Source of the DNA: Terfezia claveryi | Lineage: Eukaryota; Ascomycota; Pezizomycetes; Pezizales; Pezizaceae | Reading direction: 5' to 3' | Assembly: GCA_015179025.1 (NCBI GenBank) | Contig: WHUX01000139.1 | Location: 1-64,000, forward strand | Length of the DNA: 64,000 bases | Shown here: positions 8,863 through 19,099 of the stretch, one piece after another | Position numbering within the stretch: position 1 is the first letter of the stretch | Layout: each line of letters begins with the position of its first letter | Translations under genes and position numbers: made by a program | The notes under the pieces: generated by a model | Told to the model about the DNA's origin: nothing | Database searches by the model: none | Seen by the model: the letters and a program-made list of their open reading frames with translations, nothing else

Positions 8863-11405
8863 CTACCCAGCCACCAACCTTAATCCTATATAGGCCCCCG
8901 AAAATTCCAGAAAACTACCTAACCTACCATACCCGAGCCTGACATCTAGATCCAAATCTATAACATCAACATCAGATCCACCACACATCTGCCCCACACA
9001 CATCAGAAACACACAACTACCCCTATAACTCACCCTAACGTCCACCCACCCACTGCCAACCTGCACCCTCCACCCTTCCTCCCTCAACATCTTCACGACC
9101 GCGGGTCCCATCACCCCCTTCCCATCCTTACTATGCCTCCCCTTTCCCGTAATCACCCTTACCATTCCTCTATCACTACCCCCCTCCCCTCAAAAAACCC
9201 CTCCACAACCTCCTTCGCGACCCTCACCCCCTCCACGAGCTTCAGTCCATGCAGATCCACCTCCGCACGCTCACTGCCATACTTGACCGACTCGAGCACC
9301 CTGTTGACCTGCATGTCCCGCAGTCTCTGCCCCAGGTCCTGCGCATGTTGAGAGTAGTACGCAGAGGCAGCGGAGAGGTTGTTGCGTGCGGTGGAGCGGC
9401 GGAAGTAGGATGACTGCATGGACAGGGCGTGCTGGAAGGAGGAGGTGAGTGTTGCGAGTGTATCCGTGTTTGAGTCTGCCGGGGTGAAGAATGAAGCTGT
9501 GGGGGTTGTGGTACTAATGCGGGAGTTGATGGTGATTGTCTGTTGAGGCGAAGGTGTGGGACGAGCTCGCGATGCATATGTGGCAAGGGGGCTTCTGGGA
9601 CTGCGGACCAGGGGGGTGTTTATTGTGCGAGTAGATGGAGGTCTACATCTAGATGACGGCGAGCGAGGCGACTCTTGCAAGATCGCGGCGAGGGTAAAGA
9701 GTGTGCTGAGGGAGGATTCATCGACTTCCTGCGGAGGGGGTTGTGCTGAAGGACGGGGGGGATGCGCGTGTCCACGACCAGTTACACTCCACCCTCCTGC
9801 CCTCGGAAACTGACCCTGTCCAAGTCCCACCGGGCTCGCCAGCGGAGACACCACCCCCTGCGCCCACTCCCTCCCTACCACCAATCTCCACAGCCCCTCC
9901 CCCACCTCACGCTCCACGCCCGGAAACAAAGCCGAAAGCAAATCCAGCACCTCCTTCTCCTGATCCCCCCCGTCCTCCCCTGTGTCAAGCAATATTCCCC
10001 CGTATCCGCGCGGAGGTGGCGGAGGGAGTCTGTCGACCAACTGATACACCGTCTCTGCGATATCCCTCCAGCGGCATGGCATGCCGATGCGACCGTCTGC
10101 TGGGCGATATGCATCGCCGCCGATAGGAAGGAGATGTCCCTCTGAATGGCATTCCATCTTGATCCCGCCTCTGCAACCCCGGGACTATTTCCCTCCTGAA
10201 AATCCGTCCTCCGCTGGGTGTCAATCCACAACCCCCCCACACCACCCACTTTCCTTCCCTTGCCTTTGTTCTTCCTCCTCAACAAACCCCCCCCCTCACC
10301 ATTATCATCATCATCCATGCCAAACCCATCCACGCCCCTCCCTACCCCCTTCCACATTCCCTCCTCCTCCCCGACCTCATCTAGAAAAACCCTATTCAGC
10401 AACTCATCCATTGCGCCCTCCGCCCCCGCGGGGCTCTTCTCCAGCGCTCTCACGAGCGTGAACTTCTTCACCATCGGAAAAACCCTCTTGAGCTTTGCTA
10501 GATCACTCATATCCAGCTCCTCCTCCTCCTCGTCTGCATCTCCCGACCTAGATCCCCCACCCCCGCTCCCACTCCCACCCTGCTCCGAAGACGTGGTTGG
10601 CGTGTATTCAATGGTCGACTCTGGCGGGAATTCATCCTCGGCAGGGGGGAGTCGTCTTCGCCTAAAATAGTAACGCCGCTGAGGTGCGAGAGGATTGCAC
10701 GGGACTTGGAGAGAGAGGAGGGTGAATCGAGGTGGATGGATATGATGAGGGCTTCGTCGAGAGTGGTGAATTCGTCCTATAGCCACCAGAGGATGAATAT
10801 TAATTTCGTTCGAGCATGCCGGGGGGGGGGGGGAGTGCGGGGGAGGTGGATTGTACCTGGAGGATCTCGAGGTTTCGATGTGCGAGGGCAAGTTCGGTAG
10901 GGGTGAGTGGTTGGAGGGAGGATGTTGATGCTGATGCTGACGCTGTTGCTGGTGCTGTTGCTGATGATGCGGATATATGACTTGTGAGGCTATTGCGCTT
11001 TTCAGAGTTTGTGTTCACGGCGGAGGAAGAAGATGAAGCTGGCTCATTCCCGCCATGCTGAGTTCTTGTCTTGTTATCATTACGGCCGCTGCCGTTGCTG
11101 TTGTTGTTGTTGCTGCTCTTCCCGCTGTTGTTCGATATAAGTCTCAAAGCGACCAGGGGAGCAAGAGCCGAAGTGGGAGAGACGGTGCCTGTTCTCTGGT
11201 TGTTCTTGTTGTTGTCATTGTTGTTGTCGTCGTTATTGTTGTCGTTGTTGTTGTTACTGCTGCTTCCGTTCTTGTTGCTGCCGCTGCCGTTGTTGTTGCC
11301 GTTGTTGTTGTTGCTGCTGTTTGATGCACATCCGTGACCGGGGCGAGAAGTGTTTTTAGACTTCTTCGAGGCGCTGCCCCGCGAGTGTTTGTTTTTCCGC
11401 GCCAT
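8863..11405 (-). CDS. CUE/DUF1771/Smr-domain protein, Cue2-like (three frame breaks)
   Basis: Probably the ortholog of the yeast Cue2 family, Smr endonucleases that cut mRNA at collided ribosomes. ATG at 11405. Exon 1 (11405-10857, 183 codons) starts with a basic MARKNKHSRG segment and long Asn/Ser/Ala runs, and ends ALAHRNLEILQ. An 80-nt intron (10856-10777, GTACAA...TATAG) joins it in phase to DEFTTLDEALIISI. Then come a CUE-like domain (LAKLKRVFPMVKKF... AMDELLNRVF), a W.AIQRDISFL.. CHA segment, DUF1771 (about 9400-9280) and the Smr domain with DLHGLKL and VRVITGKGRHS. The reading frame breaks three times, at GC runs 10644-10649, 10064-10066 and 9179-9184. Each break is repaired by one extra base, so sequencing error or recent decay is possible. 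A 45-nt GTGAGT...CAG segment near the end could be a second, in-frame intron. Confidence 0.8.
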
Positions 11406-13218
11406 GGGGGGATTGGGATATCTGTACCCGGACTAATGCTATGCCTAAGTGCTGGCTCCGTGTAAATGTATCTATGGGTATAAACTGCCGCTGCAAACTG
11501 CCTAATGAAAGTCGATCGAATATGAACGCCGTGCTCGCTCCTTGTATTCCTTACTCCGTACTCCAAGCAACGCCAATCGCTCGCCAATTACAACACAAAT
11601 ACTCAATCGTTAAATTCTAGAACGCAAAAAGCAATATCGCTTGCTGTGATGCTGCTCGGTTGCAGAGTACGCTGGTGGGTATATGTATATACCCAGCCCC
11701 AAACAACCCAAAATTCACCCTCCTCTGCCGACACCGCAAACTCCGCCTCCCTCGGCGAGTGATGATCTTCTGCCTTGATGGATCTCCTGCTGCAAGCACA
11801 AGCTCTGCGAATACCAAAGCTCTGTGGTAGTCGCAGTCAATAAACTAGTCGTTGAGAAAGACTGATGGGAGCAGGGAGATGGGAGACGACGGTCGCTATG
11901 CGGTGGTGGACAGGGGTAAAATCCGAAATTGATAATACCGCTCGAGAGACAATCTGGCATACTAACTCCTTGACTCGGAGTATACTGAAATTCGCGGTAA
12001 AGAGCGAGAATAACCGTGGGGGGGAAGTGGCGTGCTTGTTTGTTTGTTGCTAACTGTTGTGAGTTGTTGACAGGACTTTGTGGCGATGGTGACGTCTCGG
12101 TGTAGCAGACACAAAGTGAAACAGAAAGGAAATATCGCTGTCGCTGGCTGAATGCGGAGAATCTAGAGAAATCGAAGAATTCAAGGGGTCAAAGTGAAAA
12201 TATGGGGTTCAATCGCGATCCTTCGAAAATTCTGCCACGTGCGCCTAGCTCTGGAAAATCGCTGGCGATGGCGATGCTTTCTATGCTGTCTGTCGATGCG
12301 CTGAGAAATACAGAGTCCCTTCGTGATGCGTGTAGCTGGGCTGGGGTAGGGTAGAATCGAGAGTTCTATTGATCAATCAGTCAGTCAATCAATAAAATAA
12401 ATTAATAAATCAATAGTTCAATGCAATTCGCTAGATGCCCTGGGTGAACGGATTTATGAGCGTTTGAGCGGGGCGGGCGGGTGGGGCGTCGCTTCCTGTT
12501 AGTTGATACGTGTGGAGGGCCTGATCAGCTGAGTTGCGGCAGCGGGCCGATGCGGAGATGTGGGCGATGTGGGCGAGCGGTGGGGCTGAGTACGAGATGG
12601 AAATAAGCAAATCAGCCAATAGCAGACGGGCACTTGACATAAGACTGACGATCCTGTTTTGACTGCGCAATTTCTTGGGTTCATTGCACGAGGGTATGAC
12701 ATTATCACAATTCAGATAACCTAGTGTTATGTATGTTCCTTCATCGTAAACAAACAGCGAGAAACGTAATTTGCGATCTGCGATCTGCACCAGCATCGAT
12801 ATTGCTCTAAATTACCAACGTCGGTTCCCGCATGCACACATAACCCGGGCATAGGGTATATAGATTGCACGCAGCAACCCGGCCACATCATGTGATTTTT
12901 TTGGGATCGTTCCTCGAGGTACGTCATCTGGTCGTATCGTGTACCTATGCTTTGTATGCAGAAGACCTTTTTTCTGTTACTCTGCCCACTCTGATACCTA
13001 TTACATTCTTGGTGCAGTTACAAGTGTTTGGCTTACTTGACTGCCGCCAACCCATCGTTGTGTATTCTCCGAGAGAGAAAGGCAAACCATTCCGACCTAA
13101 GTAAGTACTACTGTGAGGGGGCGAATTCCGATCGAGACTAGCGAATTCGTCCATTGTAAGTAACTTCATTGAAAAATAAACAAATAGAATCAGACTAACA
13201 AAAAGTGAAAAAAGAATC
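11406..13218. other. Region upstream of the Cue2-like gene, no gene seen
   Basis: Contains the promoter side of the minus-strand gene. Short open frames on both strands show no recognisable domains and overlap one another. A short run of (T)CAATCAG/TCAATCAA-like repeats lies at about 12365-12420. No retroelement sequence was recognised. Confidence 0.4.
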
Positions 13219-13300
13219 TCTCTGGCGGGGAATTGAACCCCGGTCGCCCGCGCTCAGTCTTGATGACAGGCGGGAATACTAACCACTATACTACCAGAGA
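13219..13300 (-). tRNA. tRNA-Asp (GTC) with 11-nt intron
   Basis: The minus strand gives a perfect cloverleaf: acceptor TCTCTGG / CCAGAGA, D arm GTAT-AGTGGTTA-GTAT, anticodon stem CCCGC / GCGGG with loop CTGTCA+C, and T arm CGGGG-TTCAATT-CCCCG. The anticodon is GTC. The loop is split after position 37 by an 11-nt intron, TCAAGACTGAG, the canonical site for eukaryotic nuclear tRNA introns. Mature length is 71 nt without CCA. Confidence 0.97.
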
Positions 13301-14605
13301 AGTTGCTATACTATATACACTATATTAGGTGCCTGAATGTAGACTATTAATAAGCTAATCAGGATAATTTGCATTTTTAAACTAAACTTTTAAGATTTTT
13401 GAAGCCTTAGCCAGAGTGAATTTATGATATCGTAGTCAACCTTGGAATACGCATGTTTAGTATGTACAGTATATCTCTCCTCTTTTGAATTCACAGGTAA
13501 TTAGCAAAACGAGCCTTCACATATTACACCCTTAGGGTGATCATGTAACCAACCTCTTTGGTCTTCTTGATGACATTGACAAATTTCCTCTATTATTCGT
13601 ATTGGACAACCCACTTTCGACCAAACCACAAGCTCTCGAACACTTACTTGCCGATCTTTAGCTCCCGCATGGCACGATACATATCCGTTTATTACGTTAC
13701 CTGCAGCGATCCATCTTCACCAACATCATCATAAACTTCTACTCCTATCACTTAATACGGGATCTGTATCCACGATGGCTGGTTGACTTCACCTCGAAGG
13801 CGAGAAATTGGGGTGGTACTATGCGTTACGAATTTCAGATGTGACGATATATCTATCAAGGAGTTTCTCAAATCCTTGTGGGGCTTGCATCTTCTATATT
13901 AGATGGCTTGAATCTTCTATATTAGACCGCACGTGTAAGTACTCTGAGATAAGCAAAGATAAAAATACAAGAAATGGCAAAAAGTAAAAGACTTTTGGTT
14001 CGTGGCAATTCAAAAGATAGTTGCCACTTGAAGGTATCGTGGATACAAAGACCAAGGTCGAATGTCGAAGCTCACAACATCGATTGCGAATTTATACAGG
14101 GTTAGGAGAGAGGATTTATAATAACTAGTCAGCCAGGTATTCAGCCGAATCCCGTATTGGATCGCTTATTGGATAGTATTGGATACCTTTTCAGTCCCTT
14201 ACATGCCATGTCACCGATGTATGCATAGTAAATGTACCTGGCTTATTGGATATCGCAATTCTGGAGTTGAAGTCGTGCAGTCTACATTACCCGATATTTA
14301 TAATTACCAGCTTCTGTCTCCCGGTCTCGAACAGCCACAATGAGCAAACGCCATGTATTTCAGGATTCCAACGGATGCGGACGTTTTGAGCATTACAATC
14401 ATGCGGAGGAGCATCCAATATGGGCCGAAAAGGAATTCAGGTTCTAAAGATTTAGAGGGAAATTGTACACTCTACTATATTCCATTAGCATCATAATATC
14501 ACATTGCAGGTCATCAGAGGTAGAGCCTTGTTCCAGGGCATAATTTTGGTCCAGGGTTTGCGCAACGGAGAAATCGCGATTCTTCAAGTGGGGACTCACC
14601 GATTC
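13301..14605. other. Intergenic region downstream of tRNA, no gene seen
   Basis: Moderate GC. Nothing with a recognisable domain. The short repeat of TGGCTTGAATCTTCTATATT-like sequence near 13885-13925 is the only internal structure noticed. Confidence 0.35.
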
Positions 14606-15168
14606 AAATGCGCAAGCAGCTGTTCCTCAATTATGAGTCTTCTGCCTGTTATGGGAGGTTTGAGTTCCGTGGTATCGGGAAGTTTTAGCAATCGCATACA
14701 TAGCTTAGCCTACGAGGAGTGGCCATCAAGGCCCTTCAGCGGAAAAAAACCTAAGAGAAATTAGAAACAGAGCAATAAAAATCACATATTGAACACATAT
14801 ATACAGACTGTACGCCGTCAAGAAACAAACCTATGACAAGCCCTTCTTCTTCTGTGTGGGTTTTTATCTTATAATACTGGAGCCCAATGCGAACCGGCTG
14901 CAGTTATAACTATTGAATACTGGTGTTGGTCATACTGGATCAGTTTACGTTACGCTGAATGGGAGTCTCGAGCCGGCTCCCTAAGCCATGGAAAGAAGAA
15001 AGACCGGGAATAGGCAAGACACGTATATAAAAAAGACATAGAAATAGAAAAGACATGAAAATAGGAAAGAAAGCAGTCATCATACTGAACACCCGCAATC
15101 ACTAGAGGCGAATCTCCCTCCGTAGCTACTTTATTGAAATGCGCAAGCAGCTGTTCCTCAACTATGAG
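14606..15168 (+). repeat. 32-bp direct repeat, two copies 531 bp apart
   Basis: The stretch starting AAATGCGCAAGCAGCTGTTC occurs at 14606-14637 and 15137-15168 with one mismatch in 32. Both copies open with ATG and read MRKQLFLNYE. The sequences diverge immediately outside. This looks like a duplicated N-terminus or an element edge in the relic that also holds the knuckle at 15679. Confidence 0.6.
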
Positions 15169-15587
15169 GTCTTCGTTATATAGACTTCCGGATCAACAGC
15201 TTTCGGGTATAGAGATAGTTGTTAAATCGACGAAAACCAGCGCCAGATACCGTATAACAATCGGGGTTCCGTATAACAATCGGAGTTCCTTGTATCTGCC
15301 GGCAAGGGAAGAAATATATCCCTGAACTGCAGGTAGTGGTTGTATCAATTTGGCTGAAGCGGAGCACATGGAATTAAATAATCCAGAGGTAAGGTGGGGA
15401 CTGCAACGTATTTTGAAGATTGGTACCCTAGGTATTTCGCCAGCAATCTACCGGAATCCGAGAAAGCAGTTGTTGGCGCATTGTATCAATCAACTTCAGT
15501 GCAATCACTCTACCGAAGGGTTTGTTACAGCTATCAGCAGAGAACTTTCGGCGGCATCCTGAGCTAAAGAAAGAACTATCAAGAGCT

Positions 15588-15971
15588 TATACCACTGTGC
15601 TTTTTCCTTGACTGGGTTCGGAGCCCTGCCACCTATCAGAGATACTACAAGCAGGACGGTAATAATAAGAAAAAGCAATGCCAGTTCTGTGGCTTCGAAG
15701 GGCACGATATCGCTGATTGCCGTAAGCTTATAAGGTGAAGGCTGCCCAACAACAGCTACTGCAGCGTCAGCATTCCAAGCCCAATTTGGCCAACAACAAA
15801 ACACACAGTACGTGCAACCAGACTACACAGTACAACCGTCGAGCCTCACCGGCAAATCAACAGGGCTTCCAGCAAGCCAATCTACAGGGCTTTCAGCAAG
15901 CCAATCAGCAAGCCAATTCGGCCTTCCAGCAATGGGGACAAGTTCGCCTCCAGATTCAGCCCGCACAGTAG
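15588..15971 (+). pseudogene. Gag-like fragment with CCHC knuckle and Gln-rich tail
   Basis: One frame reads a basic stretch (NNKKKQ) and a perfect CX2CX4HX4C zinc knuckle, CQFCGFEGHDIADC (15679-15720). A one-base frame change near 15735 then leads into a Gln/Asn-rich tail with the repeat QQGFQQAN, ending TAG at 15969-15971. This composition suggests the nucleocapsid end of a retrotransposon gag, possibly Copia type. No polymerase or LTR was found with it, so the family is uncertain. Confidence 0.5.
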
Positions 15972-16379
15972 AAGTGGCACGACTCTTATTATCTGTTATT
16001 CTCGTTATCTATTATCTTATTGTCTTCGGAAGTCTATATTGTCAGCTCTTACCAATCAGTCTTGGCCCCTGGAGCCTTCTTGTATATATACTTCTGTTCT
16101 CTATCTAACATCTACCTAGTCCCCAGTTCATCCCCTTGGCTCATCAATCCTACAGTACACTGTGGTTCATTTGGTCAGGTCTCAAGAGTGAGACCAAAAG
16201 AGGTTTCGCATCAACAATTGTATGGGAAACCTCCAAAGGTCTACTCGGAAACTTTTAGTGGTTTCAGATAAACCTTTTGAGGTTTCGAACAAAACTTTGT
16301 TTAGGTTTCGCGTATTATGGTCTCCATCCTATGGAAACTTTACATAGGTCTCACTAGTGAAGTCACTGCTAGGGCTCGT

Positions 16380-16720
16380 GACAGAAGCCAATGCAAAATC
16401 TCATGTAAATTCACTGCACGGAAACCTGGCAAAGGACTCGAATAGAAGCCAATGTAATATCTCATGTAAATTTACTCCACGGAAACCTGGCAAAGGACTC
16501 GAATAGAAGCCATATAAATGTCTCGTGTGAATTTAAATTTAACTCTACGGAAACCTAGCAAAAGACTCCAATAGAAGCAAAAAATAAGTCTCAAAGCAAA
16601 TTCAAATTTAACCCTACGGAAACCTAGCAAAAGACTCCAATAGAAGCAAAAAAAAAGTCTCATGTAAATATAAAATCAAACCTACAGAAACCTAGCAAAA
16701 GACTTGAATAGAAGCAAAAT
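16380..16720 (+). repeat. Minisatellite, about 5 units of 61-69 bp
   Basis: Units start at 16380, 16441, 16502, 16570 and 16639 with a partial sixth. Each opens AATAGAAGC, contains CGGAAACCT and ends AAAGACTC. The first two are 61 bp and the next three 68-69 bp, the extra length coming from an AT-rich insert in the middle. Confidence 0.8.
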
Positions 16721-16940
16721 ATATATAAATTTGAAGCACTTAGGAAAGTAAATGATAGAACCAAATACTATACACTTAATACAAAGACCTTAGATACAGG
16801 GCAAAGAGAGTGCAAGAGATCGAGGTATATATACAGGAGGCCTCGGAGAGCCAAGGCCGACAGCAAAATAAACTTCCCGACGAAAATATCAGATAACGAG
16901 ATAGATAACAACGACAGATACAAGTAGCTTCTCTTAAAAT

Positions 16941-17018
16941 GAAACCTTAATAGGGTCTCTGCAGAGAAGGAAACCTTAATAGGGTCTCTGTAGAGAAGGA
17001 AACCTTAATAGGGTCTCA
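16941..17018 (+). repeat. 29-bp tandem repeat, 2.7 copies
   Basis: GAAACCTTAATAGGGTCTCT begins each unit at 16941, 16970 and 16999; the third unit is cut short. It lies inside the TIR element and shares the GGTCTC motif scattered through it. Confidence 0.8.
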
Positions 17019-17240
17019 CGATGTCGCTAAGGCCTCCCCAAAGTCTCAAACTATTCTCCATAGCCTTTTTGAAGGTCTCAACTTGCCTGAAAGTCTCACT
17101 TCGGTTCAAAGGTTTCACGGCTAAGCCTCAGCAGGTCTAACTTGGCCGAAAACTCGCGACTTAGACCTAAACTTGGACTAAAGTTGAAACTTTTAATTAA
17201 GTTTACTATGGGCGCCCATATTAACTAATGAACCACAGTG

Positions 17241-18182
17241 AGTATAGCCTTGCCGCCTCCTGCCACACTCGTGTAGGCTCCTATGTGAGTATTAGTATGC
17301 GCTATGATGTGTAGCAATATGTATGCAACGATGTGAAGCAAGATGTGAGTAACCATAACTCACATATAGTTACTTACATCTACGTTCATAAATACGCCTG
17401 GGAAAAATGCTCACACTATGTGAGCCGTTTTTCATACAGTATGAAAATTGAGTGAGCAAAATGGGTGTGCACAATAATGTGAATGTAGATGTGAAGCAAG
17501 ATGTGAATAACCGTGACTCACTCTAATTTACCTCTCTTGAGCCGTAGCCATGGCACCATTCACTTTGCGGCTACCCCCCTATGGTCCTGGCCCTGGTAGT
17601 CACCTCCAGACCCAGTTCTCGCTAATACTAGGTTATTTGCAATCCCATAAGGGATATGGCCTATAGTTTATACTTCCTTTGTACTTGTGTTATTGTAAGT
17701 GAGGGCCAAGTTAGCAGAGGGGTTCCTGAGATGAACACGGCTCTACCAACGCGGTTGGGGTAGCTAAGCACACCTACTAAGTCCTATACAGGAGCTTTAA
17801 AAGGTGGCTTACTGTTGGTGTTGGTGGGGGAACTAAGGAATATTCGCCCCTTTCCCAGGCTCATGACTGAAGATATGCTTGCTACACAAGGTGAGCTCGC
17901 CGCTCAGAGGTATTCTGGTGAGACATAGCGCACTGCGTAAACAGGGCGCCTGAGATATCCAACTCCTACGCATAGCATATAAGTGGAGTAACACCTAAAG
18001 ACTCAGAGGGGGTAAAACTACCCACGTTCGGCCAACACCTACTAGTGAGGAGCCAGAATTAGACCATGAATATTGAACAAGAGGCATTGCTCCTGTACGA
18101 GACTTGCTATCAGGATACTTAGTGCGTGACTGAGAGCCAGCACAAGCAACTCTGTCACATTCTACTTATATTACAGGAGTGT
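17241..18182. other. Region between TIR element and element D, no gene seen
   Basis: A roughly 36-bp sequence beginning GATGTGAAGCAAGATGTGA occurs at about 17331 and again at about 17489. An inverted repeat TTTTCATAC/GTATGAAAA lies at about 17430-17448. No coding capacity was recognised. The element D target duplication CTACG is at 18183-18187. Confidence 0.45.
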
Positions 18183-18187
18183 CTACG

Positions 18188-18804
18188 TGTTACAGGCGAG
18201 CTGTAACTACGAGAATACTTTTCGGGGAACGGATAGATAGTAGCGGAGTAAAGTATAAACGCAGCTATAACTCGGGTATAATGCGAACTCGATAAGAGTA
18301 AAGCTATATGAGACTTAGAACACCGCTTGGGTCTTATTGTATTAAATATGTAAAAGCGGTAGCTTATATAGAAGCGTTGATCTGATAACCTATTATCAGA
18401 TCTGACGACACTTCCTATAATGGCTTAGTAGTACTGACGTCAGGTAGCTGCCTAAAACAGGAAGACGCTTCCTGTTTAGGAACTCTGCAGGCTGACATAC
18501 ATTGATTAGGCAGCCCGAACTACAACGCTTTGCAGTCAGGCTGTCTTATAGGAGATAAGCTTGAATACAATGAATAACAACATAGGAATGTCATATATTA
18601 GAACATCATAGAAACACACTGAAGAGAATACATGCATGAGATCCAATATCAGAGAACACACACTTCCTTTACCCAATCCCTTTAACGTCTGCACTCCCGA
18701 CGCACTACCCGCATCTGTATGGGTGATCAGGCCATCACAGTCAGCAATGTAGTAGGGTATTGGTTATCCCGGTGGAGGGTAGGTCTCTTACCTGAGTCGT
18801 AACA
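18188..18804 (-). repeat. 3' LTR of element D (left)
   Basis: On the minus strand it begins TGTTACGACTCAGG and ends CCTGTAACA. The adjacent sequence 18805-18818 reads, on the minus strand, GAAACGGGGAGTAA, a polypurine tract. The 3' UTR 18805-19099 has no gene. Confidence 0.93.
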
Positions 18805-19099
18805 TTACTCCCCGTTTCCAGACAGCTGTCCACAGCTGAATACAAGTTCCTCCTGACCCTAGGTTTGGAACAAGTACTTAGTAAAGACTCAGGTAACGGC
18901 GGTGGCTAGGTACTAACCAAACATCATTAGATACCTCTCTCCCTGACAGGGTACCACAAGACCGGTGTGTCTACACATGCATACCATGGCCGTTAAAAAC
19001 CAAACCTCTCGCCAAAAAACCCACAGGGAAAAGGCGACGAGTAGGAGGGTAAAAGGTACCATGTCTTCACTCATAAACCACTGGACGTAGGTCCAAACC

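Larger units (their letters stand above)
16158..17240. mobile_element. Putative non-autonomous TIR transposon (1083 bp)
   Basis: Perfect 14-bp terminal inverted repeats CACTGTGGTTCATT (16158-16171) and AATGAACCACAGTG (17227-17240) are flanked by the 4-bp direct repeat AGTA (16154-16157 and 17241-17244). There is no transposase frame. The interior is made of minisatellites and many GGTCTC/GAGACC and AGGTTTCG motifs. CACTG ends with a 4-bp duplication recall the CMC/Chapaev group, but that placement is inference. Confidence 0.6.

Noticed and set aside
9133..10670. Several plus-strand frames of 70-150 codons opposite the Cue2-like gene
   Set aside because: Pro/Ser-rich shadows of the minus-strand coding sequence with no independent support.
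10800..11337. Plus-strand frames rich in Val/Leu that look like membrane segments
   Set aside because: They are the antisense of Asn/Ser codon runs (AAC/AGC) in exon 1.
12431..12796. 121-codon minus-strand frame upstream of the tRNA
   Set aside because: No recognisable motif, not near any splice-supported exon, and overlaps other random frames.
17209..17222. Perfect palindrome TATGGGCGCCCATA as a regulatory site
   Set aside because: It sits close to the TIR end of the 16158-17240 element and is a single occurrence; no evidence for a role.
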